From Paraburkholderia sp. BL9I2N2 (GTDB lineage: Bacteria > Pseudomonadota > Gammaproteobacteria > Burkholderiales > Burkholderiaceae), in the NCBI RefSeq assembly GCF_004339745.1, contig NZ_SMGP01000006.1, positions 372,001 to 436,000 on the forward strand: DNA of 64,000 bases. The letters are read 5' to 3'. A program made the position numbers and the translations under genes. This document shows, piece by piece, positions 54,440 through 62,965 of the stretch. The number at the start of each line of letters is the position of its first letter. Position 1 is the stretch's first letter. The notes beneath the pieces were generated by a model, which was not told the DNA's origin, searched no databases, and was given only the letters and a program-made list of their open reading frames with translations.

Positions 54440-54994
54440 TTGAACACCGTTACCGACACCCCCACGACCGTTTCTACGGTTCTCCGCCCGATCGACCGGG
54501 ACGGCCTGATGGCCTTCGCGGAAAAGGGCCGCAATAACCCCGGCACGCGTGGCAAGAACAATGTCCACACCGTGATGCAAGGCCAATACCGGTCGTTGAG
54601 CTATGTGGGCCAGCATGCCCCGGTCGTGGTCGACGAGCCGCTGCATCTGTTCGGTGAAGACACTGCGCCGGCGCCCGGCGAGATTGCCTTGTCCGGGCTC
54701 GGCGGCTGTCTGGCCGTCGGCATCACCGCAGTGGCCACCTGGAAGCAGGTCAAGCTTTCGAAGCTCGAAGTGTTCCTCGAAGCCGATATTGGAAACCCGG
54801 CAGCATGGGGCGCGGGCGGGGCGGAAATGCAGCCGCCGCAAATGGGCTTTCAGGATATCCGCGTGAAGGTGCTGATCGAGGGCGATGCGAGTCGCGAGGT
54901 GCTGGAAGAGATCGTGCGCCACGCGAATTTCTACTCGCCGGTGGCTAACACGATGCGTAATCCGATCCCCATGAGCGTCACGCTGGCGGACTGA
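54440..54994 (+). CDS. OsmC-family protein with a single cysteine
   Basis: 184 aa. The family motif PGEIALSGLGGCLAVGITAV carries Cys90. The second conserved Cys of OsmC/Ohr peroxidases, normally in a CPVS motif, is replaced: the equivalent region reads NFYSPVANTM. A two-Cys peroxide mechanism is therefore unlikely; single-Cys OsmC proteins may act on persulfides or thiol adducts. First gene of the sigma-54 operon, which supports a role in handling a sulfur or electrophilic intermediate. That role is inference. Confidence 0.8.
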   Translation: MNTVTDTPTTVSTVLRPIDRDGLMAFAEKGRNNPGTRGKNNVHTVMQGQYRSLSYVGQHAPVVVDEPLHLFGEDTAPAPGEIALSGLGGCLAVGITAVATWKQVKLSKLEVFLEADIGNPAAWGAGGAEMQPPQMGFQDIRVKVLIEGDASREVLEEIVRHANFYSPVANTMRNPIPMSVTLAD

Positions 54995-55047
54995 ATCCGT
55001 CGTCCGATCGTCACCGGCCGACCAGGCTGTACCTAGGGAAATCCATC

Positions 55048-56190
55048 ATGCAAAGCGAACTGATACCCAGCGACTCGAGCGTCGAAGGCTGGAGCGACGA
55101 CGAGGTCATGGCGGGCGTCGCCGCTATCGCGCGCGGCCCGCTTGAGGCCGCCGCATCACGGATCGACGCAGAAGGGTTTTACCCGCTCGACATCATGGCG
55201 GCGCTTGGACAGGCTGGTGCGCTCGGCGTCCATCTTGACCGTCACGGCGCACGGTTTGGTCTGTCGATCGATGCAATGACGGAAGCCAGCCGCGCCTGTG
55301 GCGCGACCGGCTTCCTGATGTGGGCGCACGACGTATGCGGCCTTTACATGGAGCAGTCGGGCAATCCGTATCTCACCGGCGACCGGCTCGACGCGCACGC
55401 GCTGGGCCTTACGTTTGGCGGCACGGCGCTCTCGAATCCGATGAAAGCGTTCTCGGGTATCGAACCGATGATGCTGCGCGCCACGTCCACGCGCGGCGGC
55501 TATCTGATTAACGGGACCTTGCCTTGGGTCAGTCATATCGGGCGAGGCCAGTACTGCGGCGCAATTGCGGCCGTGCGTCGCGATGACGGCTCGATATCGC
55601 ATGAGGTGATGTTCATCCTCGATTGCGACGAGCGGGTCGAACTCCGTCATTGCCCGGTGTTCTCCGGCATGGAAGGCACCAGCACATGGGGCATCAAGCT
55701 GACCGACTACTTTGTCGGTGAGCCGCAGATGATCGCTGACCCGGCCCGCCCGTTCATCGCGCGCATCAAGCCCGCCTTCATCTTGCTGCAAGTCGGTATG
55801 GCGCTCGGCGTCGCGCAGGGCGGTATCGATTCGAGTCTCGAAGTTGAACCGGTGCTCGGCCACGTGAACCGCTTCCTTCATGATCGCCCGGATGACCTTC
55901 GGGCTGAGCTGGAAGACGCTTCGTCGCAGGCGAGACGGCTCGCGCAAACGCCCTACGACGGCAGCAAGGACTACTTGCTGGAAGTCCTGGACCTGCGCGC
56001 ACGAGGGGCTGAGCTCGCTCTGCGCGCGGCGCAGGCCTCACTGCTGCACCAGGGCGCACGCGGCTACCTGATGAGCGCGGCACCGCAACGCAGGATTCGT
56101 GAATCGCATTTTGTTGCGATCGTCACCCCCGCCATCAAGCATCTGCGCTGGGAAATGGCGCGGCTTTGCGAAGAGGAGTTTCCGGCATGA
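55048..56190 (+). CDS. Acyl-CoA-dehydrogenase-like flavoprotein (possible monooxygenase)
   Basis: 380 aa with the N-terminal helical, central beta and C-terminal four-helix layout of acyl-CoA dehydrogenases (LGQAGALGVHLDRHGARFGL; ACGATGFLMWAHDV; ingress SHIGRGQYCGAIAAV; C-terminal LRWEMARLCEEE). Proteins of this fold also include FMN-dependent monooxygenases such as SfnC and DszC, which act on sulfur compounds. The gene is followed, overlapping by 4 bases, by a rubredoxin/rubredoxin-reductase fusion, an electron donor for an oxygenase rather than for beta-oxidation. No CoA ligase or hydratase is nearby. I therefore favour an oxygenase, substrate unknown. Confidence 0.7.
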   Translation: MQSELIPSDSSVEGWSDDEVMAGVAAIARGPLEAAASRIDAEGFYPLDIMAALGQAGALGVHLDRHGARFGLSIDAMTEASRACGATGFLMWAHDVCGLYMEQSGNPYLTGDRLDAHALGLTFGGTALSNPMKAFSGIEPMMLRATSTRGGYLINGTLPWVSHIGRGQYCGAIAAVRRDDGSISHEVMFILDCDERVELRHCPVFSGMEGTSTWGIKLTDYFVGEPQMIADPARPFIARIKPAFILLQVGMALGVAQGGIDSSLEVEPVLGHVNRFLHDRPDDLRAELEDASSQARRLAQTPYDGSKDYLLEVLDLRARGAELALRAAQASLLHQGARGYLMSAAPQRRIRESHFVAIVTPAIKHLRWEMARLCEEEFPA

Positions 56191-57548
56191 GCACGATCGT
56201 GGGCGACTGGAAGAAGTTTATCTGCCGCGCGTGCGGCGTCATCTACGACGAAGAATTCGGCGATCCAGACAGCGGGATTGCGCCGGGTACCCGCTTCGAC
56301 GATATCCCCGACGACTGGGAGTGCCCGCTGTGTGGCGTCACGAAGGAGGACTTCGCCCTCTACGAGCCAGGCTCAGCTACGGCTGTCGCGCCGGGCGAGG
56401 CGCCTGCGGTTGTCCCGCAGAAGACCGGTGTGGTCGTGGTCGGCGGCGGGACGGCCGGCTGGACTGCTGTCGAAGCGCTGCGTGCGCTCGACGCAGACGT
56501 GCCCATCACAATGGTGACCGCCTGCGAGGGTGACCGGTACCGGAAGCCTGAGTTATCGATCGCCCTTAGCCAGGGAAAGTCCCCCGAGCTGTTAGTCAGC
56601 GAACGTGGGCGCGATTGCGCGAGACGCCTGAAGGTGCGACTCCTGTCGAACACCTATGCGGTCGGGCTGTCGCCGGCGTTGCATCAGTTGCGGACAACGG
56701 CCGGAACGCTGCATTACACGCGCCTGGTGCTGGCACAGGGCGCGCGTCCGGCGATGCCCGATGCGCTGCCGCCGAATCTTTGCTGGCGCATCAACGATCT
56801 CGCCATGTGGTCGGGCGTGCAGCGCGCGCTGGCGCCACGGCCCGCGCGCATCGCTATCGTCGGCGCGGGTCTGGTCGGCTGCGAACTGGCCGAAGACTTC
56901 GCACGCTCGGGACACTCCATAACCGTGCTGGACGTGAACGAGCGGCCGCTTGCAGCGCTGCTTCCCGAGCAGGCATCGCAGCGTGTGCTGGAGAGTTGGG
57001 CAAATCAGGGTATCCGCTTCATGGCTGCGCGCAGCGTCGTCAGCGTGACGCTCGCGGATGAAAGCGTAGGTGCGGAGCGCATCGTCCAGACCCAACACGG
57101 CGAAGCGCTGCATGTCGATCTGGTCCTTTGCGCGACTGGTCTCGGCACGCAGTCTTACCTCGCGCGTGTCGGAGGGCTCGAGTTCAAGCGCGGCATTGCA
57201 GTCAACCCGCTGACCTTGCAGACGAGCGCGCCGGACGTGTACGCGCTTGGCGACTGCATCAGCATCGGGGGCGAGCCGTGCCGTTTCATCGAACCGATCG
57301 CCGGACAGGCCGAAGCTATTGCCCACTCCTCGCTCGGCCGCGATCACGCGGGCTATCACCACCAGCCGCCGGTGCTGCGTGTCAAGACCAGATCGCTGCC
57401 AATAGTCATGCGGGGAGCACCGTCGCGCGAACTCGCCTGGGAGATCGTCGAACACGACGAACATCAACTTTCGATGGCTCAATACCGCAATGGCAACCTC
57501 GTTGCTTCGCTGGACGTCGGACAGCGAAAGGCGCGGCTGGCGGCTTGA
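56187..57548 (+). CDS. Rubredoxin fused to FAD-dependent rubredoxin reductase
   Basis: About 453 aa; ATG 56187 overlaps the previous stop. Residues 1-55 are a rubredoxin with the iron site CRACG (Cys13, Cys16) and CPLCG (Cys46, Cys49). From about residue 85 a pyridine-nucleotide disulfide-oxidoreductase fold begins: VVVVGGGTAGWTAVEAL for FAD, IAIVGAGLVGCELAEDFARS for NAD(P)H near 228, and VYALGDC closing the FAD site. It would deliver electrons from NADH to the preceding flavoprotein. The fusion guarantees pairing of carrier and reductase. Confidence 0.88.
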   Translation: MSTIVGDWKKFICRACGVIYDEEFGDPDSGIAPGTRFDDIPDDWECPLCGVTKEDFALYEPGSATAVAPGEAPAVVPQKTGVVVVGGGTAGWTAVEALRALDADVPITMVTACEGDRYRKPELSIALSQGKSPELLVSERGRDCARRLKVRLLSNTYAVGLSPALHQLRTTAGTLHYTRLVLAQGARPAMPDALPPNLCWRINDLAMWSGVQRALAPRPARIAIVGAGLVGCELAEDFARSGHSITVLDVNERPLAALLPEQASQRVLESWANQGIRFMAARSVVSVTLADESVGAERIVQTQHGEALHVDLVLCATGLGTQSYLARVGGLEFKRGIAVNPLTLQTSAPDVYALGDCISIGGEPCRFIEPIAGQAEAIAHSSLGRDHAGYHHQPPVLRVKTRSLPIVMRGAPSRELAWEIVEHDEHQLSMAQYRNGNLVASLDVGQRKARLAA

Positions 57549-57609
57549 GGACGGCCCCGCAAAGGTCTTTTATCGCAACCACAGCCGTTGGTCACCCTGG
57601 GGAACAGAC

Positions 57610-59001
57610 ATGGATAACCCGAACCGTTACCGGCCGTTCGACGGAGATGCGACGCTCTCGAGTTGCTCGTGCGGGCAGCACGCGTCAGAGTCGGAACACG
57701 ACGCGCAACTGCGCAACAGGAGCCTAAGCGATGCAGAGTTCATCTCGCGCGATGTCGTCGAGGCCGCGGCAGTGCGCGCGCTGTTTCCCCGCGATGACAC
57801 GCGTCGGTCGTTCATCCGTGCTGTTGGCAAGAGCGCGGCGATGGCTGCCGTCTATACTGTACTGCCCATCGCCTCGCTGCAGGAAGCATTCGCCCAGGAC
57901 AAGAGCGGCAACCTGGAAAAACGCGACCTGGACGTCGGATTCGTGCCGATCACTTGCGCGACGCCGCTCATTGCCGCCGAACCGCTCGGCTTCTACAAGG
58001 AGCAGGGCCTGAACGTCACGCTGCAGAAAGTGGGTGGCTGGGCACTGGTGCGCGACCGGATGCTGAACCGGGAACTGGACGCATCGCACACGCTCGCGCC
58101 CATGCCCCTTGCCATTTCGATGGGGGTCGGTTCGCAGCCAACGCCGACGCGTGTCGCGACAATCCAGAATGTGAACGGGCAGGCGATCGTGCTGGCGCTC
58201 AAGCACAAGGACAACCGCGATCCGCGAAACTGGAAGGGCTTCAAGTTTGCGATCCCCTTTGACTTCTCCATGCACAACTTCCTGCTTCGCTATTACCTCG
58301 CGGAGCACGGCATCGATCCCGATCGCGATGTTCAGTTGCGTGTAACGCCGCCTGCCGAAATGATCGCGAATTTACGGGCCGGCAACATCGACGGTTTCCT
58401 CGGACCCGATCCCTTCAACCAGCGGGCGGTGTTCGACGAGGTCGGCTTCATTCACATCCTGTCGAAAGACATCTGGGCGGGGCATCCATGCTGCTCGTTC
58501 AGCGCGTCCGAGGCATTCGTGAAGCAAAACCCGAACACGTTCGCGGCGCTTTACCGGGCCACCCTGAAGGGGGCGGCATACGCGCACGAAGCGTCGAACC
58601 GGCCTGCGCTGGCGAAGATGATTTCCGCGCCGGCCTACCTCAACCAGCCGGAGCTGGTGGTGCGGCAAGTGTTGACCGGCACGTTCGCCGACGGTCTGGG
58701 CCAGGTACAGCGCGTATCCGACCGCGTCGATTTCGAGCCGTTGCCGTGGTATTCGATGGCCGTCTGGATGATGACGCAGATGAAGCGCTGGGGCTACGTC
58801 AAGGGCGACGTCGACTACCACGCGCTCGCCGAAAAGGTATTCCTGCTCACCGATGCCCGGGCCGCGATGAAGCAGATCGGCGCGACCGTCCCGGATATTG
58901 CCAGCACTGGCGGATACCGTCCCATCGCGGTCATGGGCCGTACGTTCGATCCGGCCCATCCCGACGGCTACGTTCGGGCCTTTGCCATCAAGCGCGCGTA
59001 A
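57610..59001 (+). CDS. Nitrate/cyanate-type ABC transporter substrate-binding protein (NrtA/CmpA family)
   Basis: About 463 aa from ATG 57610 (GGGGAACAG upstream); longer frames overlap the preceding gene. The N-terminus has CSCGQHASESEHDAQ, a Cys/His motif seen in this family, then a Tat-like signal (RRSFIRAVGK) ending LQEAFAQ. The mature region has VGFVPITCATPLIAAEPLGF, GPDPFNQRAVFDEVGFIH and GHPCCSF. With cyanase downstream, cyanate or a related small anion is the likely ligand; nitrate, nitrite and bicarbonate are bound by relatives. Confidence 0.85.
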   Translation: MDNPNRYRPFDGDATLSSCSCGQHASESEHDAQLRNRSLSDAEFISRDVVEAAAVRALFPRDDTRRSFIRAVGKSAAMAAVYTVLPIASLQEAFAQDKSGNLEKRDLDVGFVPITCATPLIAAEPLGFYKEQGLNVTLQKVGGWALVRDRMLNRELDASHTLAPMPLAISMGVGSQPTPTRVATIQNVNGQAIVLALKHKDNRDPRNWKGFKFAIPFDFSMHNFLLRYYLAEHGIDPDRDVQLRVTPPAEMIANLRAGNIDGFLGPDPFNQRAVFDEVGFIHILSKDIWAGHPCCSFSASEAFVKQNPNTFAALYRATLKGAAYAHEASNRPALAKMISAPAYLNQPELVVRQVLTGTFADGLGQVQRVSDRVDFEPLPWYSMAVWMMTQMKRWGYVKGDVDYHALAEKVFLLTDARAAMKQIGATVPDIASTGGYRPIAVMGRTFDPAHPDGYVRAFAIKRA

Positions 59002-59021
59002 TGCGCAGTAGGAGAATCAGG

Positions 59022-59915
59022 ATGACTGTATCGACGCGTTTATCGCTGCGGCAGAAAGCTGTTCTGTGTTCGGTTGCAGTATTGGCCCTTCTGTTGATCG
59101 TATGGCAAGCGGCCACGGCTCCGACCGCAGAGACCGCGCACAGCACTCCGTCTGCCACCGCTGAAGCCACTGAGTACGCAATGCTGATGGGCAAGATTCC
59201 GGAGACTGCAGACACTTCGTTTCAGCGGAAAGTGACGGGCTTTCCCACGCCCGGCCAGTTTGCCCACGAAGCATCGCGACAACTGGCGCACCCGTTCCGC
59301 GACAACGGCCCGAACGACAAGGGCTTCGGCATCCAGCTGGGCTATTCGCTGGCCCGCGTAGGCGCCGGTTACGTCTTCGCACTTTTAGTAGCGGTACCAC
59401 TCGGTTTTCTGATCGGCATGTCGCGCCTGGCGTTCATGACCTTCAATCCGTTCATCCAGGTGCTGAAACCTATCTCACCGTTAGCCTGGATGCCGATCGC
59501 GCTTTACACGATCAAGAGCTCGTCAACCTCGGCCGTGTTTGTGATCTTCATCTGTTCTGTGTGGCCGATGCTGATCAATACCGTGTTCGGTGTCGCGGCC
59601 GTTCGACGCGACTGGCTGAACGTTGCACGGACGCTGGAAGTGCCGCCGCTGCGCCGGGCACTGACCGTCATTCTGCCCGCGGCTGCACCGACCATCGTGA
59701 CGGGCATGCGTATCTCGATGGGCATCGCGTGGCTCGTTATCGTCGCCGCGGAGATGCTGGTCGGCGGTACCGGCATTGGCTATTTCCTCTGGAATGAATG
59801 GAACAATCTGTCGCTTGCGAACGTGCTGTTCTCAGTGCTGCTCATCGGTCTGGTGGGCATGCTGCTCGACCTGCTGTTCGCTCAACTTCAAAGGAAGGTG
59901 ACCTATGCCGACTAA
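59022..59915 (+). CDS. ABC transporter permease (NrtB type)
   Basis: About 297 aa; GGAGAATCAGG before ATG 59022. N-terminal helix, a polar periplasmic segment of about 90 residues, then the BPD_transp_1 core with LGYSLARVGAGYVFALLVAV, PISPLAWMPIALYTIKSSST and the ATPase-coupling EAA-like region (ARTLEVPPLRRALTVILPAA). Overlaps the ATPase gene by 11 bases. Confidence 0.88.
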   Translation: MTVSTRLSLRQKAVLCSVAVLALLLIVWQAATAPTAETAHSTPSATAEATEYAMLMGKIPETADTSFQRKVTGFPTPGQFAHEASRQLAHPFRDNGPNDKGFGIQLGYSLARVGAGYVFALLVAVPLGFLIGMSRLAFMTFNPFIQVLKPISPLAWMPIALYTIKSSSTSAVFVIFICSVWPMLINTVFGVAAVRRDWLNVARTLEVPPLRRALTVILPAAAPTIVTGMRISMGIAWLVIVAAEMLVGGTGIGYFLWNEWNNLSLANVLFSVLLIGLVGMLLDLLFAQLQRKVTYAD

Positions 59916-60834
59916 TACGCCCGCAAACCAGCCTGACAGCGCCACAAAGTTCATCCGCGTCGAGTCGCTCAGCAAGCGTTACCGTCCCGATGTCCCGCCG
60001 GTTTTTGAGAACGTCAGCTTCACAATTGACCAGGGCGATTTCGTCTGCGTAATCGGGCATTCGGGGTGCGGTAAAAGCACGATCCTCAATGTACTTGCGG
60101 GGCTCGAAGAACCGACGAACGGCCATGTCATCATGGGGAACCGCGAGGTTTCGGGCCCCAGCCTCGATCGCGGCGTCGTGTTTCAGGGCCATGCGTTAAT
60201 GCCGTGGCTCACGGTCGAGGCGAACATTGCGTTCGCGGTGCGTGCACGCCATCCCGCGTGGTCGCGCGCGCAGATTGCAGCGCATAGCCTGCGCTTTATC
60301 GAAATGGTGGGACTCAAGGGCGCCGAAAAGAAGAAGCCATCTGAACTCTCTGGTGGCATGAAGCAGCGTGTCGGCATCGCCCGCGCGTTCGCGGTTGAAC
60401 CGAAGATGCTTTTGCTCGACGAGCCCTTCGGCGCGCTCGACGCGCTCACGCGCGGCGTGATCCAGGACGAGCTGCTGCGGATCTGCGCGTCGACGCACCA
60501 GACCGTCTTCATGATCACGCACGATGTCGACGAAGCCATCCTGCTCTCGAACAAGATCATGTTGATGGGCAATGGCCCGCATGCGCAGATCGCCGAGATC
60601 GTTGTCAATACGCTACCGGCCGACCGCAAGCGCGAGACCATTCATCACGATCCGCAGTTTTACCGGATCCGTAACCATCTCGTCGACTTTCTGGTCCGGC
60701 GGTCAGGCGACATGAAGCGCGGAATCGAAGCAGGCCATATACCCGGTGCCGTACCGCGGGTGGTAAGACCCGGTCTGGAAGAGCCCCACGTGATCGTGCG
60801 TGATCCGGGGCCTATCATCAAGGCAGTCGCATAG
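59905..60834 (+). CDS. ABC transporter ATP-binding protein (NrtD/SsuB type)
   Basis: 309 aa. Walker A GHSGCGKST near residue 52, Q-loop VVFQGHALMPW, signature LSGGMKQRVGIARAF, Walker B LLLDEPFGALD, switch His in MITHDVDEA. A C-terminal extension of about 60 residues follows the core. Couples with the permease at 59022; 30 bases upstream of cyanase. Confidence 0.92.
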   Translation: MPTNTPANQPDSATKFIRVESLSKRYRPDVPPVFENVSFTIDQGDFVCVIGHSGCGKSTILNVLAGLEEPTNGHVIMGNREVSGPSLDRGVVFQGHALMPWLTVEANIAFAVRARHPAWSRAQIAAHSLRFIEMVGLKGAEKKKPSELSGGMKQRVGIARAFAVEPKMLLLDEPFGALDALTRGVIQDELLRICASTHQTVFMITHDVDEAILLSNKIMLMGNGPHAQIAEIVVNTLPADRKRETIHHDPQFYRIRNHLVDFLVRRSGDMKRGIEAGHIPGAVPRVVRPGLEEPHVIVRDPGPIIKAVA

Positions 60835-60864
60835 CAACCATCGCTTTTTCAAACGGAGTAAATC

Positions 60865-61314
60865 ATGATTTCCAGTCGCAACGAAGTGACCCAGATGATC
60901 GTGTCGGCCAAGGTCGCCAAAGGCCTCACGTGGGGCGAAGTAGCTGAGGCAATCGGCCAGAGCAAAGAGTGGACGACAGCGGCATGCCTTGGTCAGATGA
61001 CCTTCACGAAGAGCCAGGCACAGGCGGCGGGCGAAATCTTTGGTCTGTCCGAGGAAGCGGTCGCGTGGTTGCAGATCGTGCCGTACAAGGGCTCGCTGCC
61101 AACATCCGTACCGACCGATCCGTTGATCTATCGGTGGTACGAGATGGTGAATGTCTATGGGACGACGATCAAGGAGCTCATTCATGAGGAGTTCGGCGAC
61201 GGCATCATGAGCGCCATTGATTTCGCGATGGATATTCAGCGCGAAACAGATCCGAAAGGCGATCGCGTGAAAGTTGTTCTGTCGGGCAAGTTCCTTCCGT
61301 ACAAGACGTATTGA
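60865..61314 (+). CDS. cynS: Cyanase (cyanate hydratase)
   Basis: 149 aa; CGGAGTAAATC before the ATG. Converts cyanate plus bicarbonate to ammonia and CO2. N-terminal helix-turn-helix-like domain (LTWGEVAEAIGQSKEWTTAA) and the C-terminal cyanase domain. Catalytic residues Arg90, Glu93 (YRWYEMVNVYG) and Ser116 (GIMSAIDF) match Arg96, Glu99 and Ser122 of the E. coli enzyme. Full length. It is the last enzyme for the nitrogen branch of the operon and sits directly after the importer. Confidence 0.95.
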   Translation: MISSRNEVTQMIVSAKVAKGLTWGEVAEAIGQSKEWTTAACLGQMTFTKSQAQAAGEIFGLSEEAVAWLQIVPYKGSLPTSVPTDPLIYRWYEMVNVYGTTIKELIHEEFGDGIMSAIDFAMDIQRETDPKGDRVKVVLSGKFLPYKTY

Positions 61315-61369
61315 GCGTTGACGCGGTGTCCGTTGACATTGTGGTGACGAATCTGTTGCAGGGGTGGTC

Positions 61370-62065
61370 ATGGTCTTTCGCCAGTTTTTCGATCCGGTCT
61401 CGAGTACCTTCACGTACCTCCTCGCCTCGCGCAGGGGAGGGGAGGCACTCATCATCGATCCCGTGAAGGAGCAGCTCGGGGGATATCTGGCGGCAATCGA
61501 TGAGCTCGGCGTGCGTCTTGTTCATGCCATCGACACCCACACGCATGCGGATCACGTCACTGCACTTGGCGATCTTCGCGATGCGACCCAATGCACGACC
61601 GTGATGGGTGAGCGGTCAAAGGCGTTATGCGTGTCGCGGAAAGTGAGCGAGAATGAGGTGCTGCGCATGGATGGCATCGAGCTGAAGGCGTTGTACACGC
61701 CGGGCCATACGGACGAGTCGTTCAGCTTCGTACTGAATCCGAGGCGTCCGGAAGCCGTCTTTACCGGCGACGTGCTGCTTATTCGCGGGAGTGGGCGCAC
61801 TGACTTCCAGGGCGGGGACGCACGCCGCTCCTGGGACTCGATCGTCAACAAGCTCTTCAGGCTGCCGGACGAGGCAACGGTATATCCGGCGCACGACTAC
61901 AACGGCTGCACCGCATCGAGGATCGGCGATGAGAAGCGGTTCAACCCGCGGCTTTCCGGAAAGAGCGAAGCCGAGTACATCCGGATCATGGATAGTCTGA
62001 ACCTTCCGAACCCCGCGATGATGGATGTCGCGGTGCCTGCGAACCTTGCATGTGGCCAGCTTTAA
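61370..62065 (+). CDS. ETHE1-type persulfide dioxygenase (metallo-beta-lactamase fold)
   Basis: About 231 aa; ATG 61370 preferred over GTG 61364. Metal motif HTHADH (IDTHTHADHVTA), second His in YTPGHTDESFSF, Asp in FTGDVLLIRGSGRTDFQGGD and His in YPAHDYNG, then RIGDEKRFNPRLSGKSEAEY and the closing NPAMMDVAVPANLACG. GRTDFQ-G and VPANLxCG are diagnostic of ETHE1/PDO enzymes, which oxidise glutathione persulfide to sulfite. Its place between cyanase and a TauE-type exporter implies that sulfur is released by the pathway. Confidence 0.88.
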   Translation: MVFRQFFDPVSSTFTYLLASRRGGEALIIDPVKEQLGGYLAAIDELGVRLVHAIDTHTHADHVTALGDLRDATQCTTVMGERSKALCVSRKVSENEVLRMDGIELKALYTPGHTDESFSFVLNPRRPEAVFTGDVLLIRGSGRTDFQGGDARRSWDSIVNKLFRLPDEATVYPAHDYNGCTASRIGDEKRFNPRLSGKSEAEYIRIMDSLNLPNPAMMDVAVPANLACGQL

Positions 62066-62095
62066 GCGCGGACCGAAGCAGCTGGATAAACGAAT

Positions 62096-62878
62096 ATGAC
62101 TGCGGCGGGAATGATGGCACAAGGGCTTGCAGCCGCCCTTTGCGGGAGCTTCGTGAGCTTCTCGCTTGGACTGCTTGGGGGAGGCGGCTCGATTCTGGCA
62201 GTTCCCCTGATTCTTTACGTTGTCGGACTGCACAATCCCCACGTGGCGATTGGGACCGCTGCATTGGCAGTTGCCGCCAGCGCGTACATCAATATCATTC
62301 CGCACGCTCGCGCTGGTCGCGTGCGGTGGGGGGCGGCTCTTACGTTTGCAGGAAGCGGAGTGCTGGGTGCAGCGCTAGGCTCATCAATCGGAAAGCTTGT
62401 AGATGGCCATGTGTTGACGGTGTATTTTGCGCTGCTGATGTGCGTGGTTGCATTCCTGACGCAAAGGGCGCGGCCGGCTGAGCAGGCCGCAGACGGCAAA
62501 CTGCCTGCCGAATATGTGCGCTTGTGTGGAACGGGACTGGGTGCTGGGGGCGTGTCCGGATTTTTTGGAATTGGCGGCGGCTTTCTCGTCGTCCCGGGTC
62601 TCATGTACGCCGGACGCATGCAGATCGTCGACGCGATCGGCACATCACTGTTCGCCGTCGGCTCTTTTGGCATGACCACTGCTATCAACTACGCGATGTC
62701 AGGGCAGGTCGACTGGCTTGTCGCGGTCGAATTTGTCGGCGGTGGCGTGATTGGCGGCGCCTTTGGCGCGCGGGCGGCAGGCCGCCTCGCCCATCGACGC
62801 AGTGTGCTGAACCGGATGTTCGCCATGATGATTGTCGCCGTCGCGGCGTACATGCTTTATCAGGCGTGTCGTACGTGA
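62096..62878 (+). CDS. TauE/SafE-family exporter (probable sulfite or sulfonate export)
   Basis: 260 aa with eight or so membrane helices in two halves. Family motif SLGLLGGGGSILAVPLIL in the first half and the matching GVSGFFGIGGGFLVVPGLM in the second. Members move sulfite, sulfoacetate or related anions outwards. Following a persulfide dioxygenase, sulfite export is the natural reading. Starts 31 bases after the dioxygenase stop; no promoter between them was seen. Confidence 0.88.
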   Translation: MTAAGMMAQGLAAALCGSFVSFSLGLLGGGGSILAVPLILYVVGLHNPHVAIGTAALAVAASAYINIIPHARAGRVRWGAALTFAGSGVLGAALGSSIGKLVDGHVLTVYFALLMCVVAFLTQRARPAEQAADGKLPAEYVRLCGTGLGAGGVSGFFGIGGGFLVVPGLMYAGRMQIVDAIGTSLFAVGSFGMTTAINYAMSGQVDWLVAVEFVGGGVIGGAFGARAAGRLAHRRSVLNRMFAMMIVAVAAYMLYQACRT

Positions 62879-62965
62879 TTACTACGCCGCTGAGCTATGG
62901 GACCCGTCGCAGTTCAACTGCCGGACGGAACTATATAGATAGTTTGAGATTCGCAAAGAATCACC

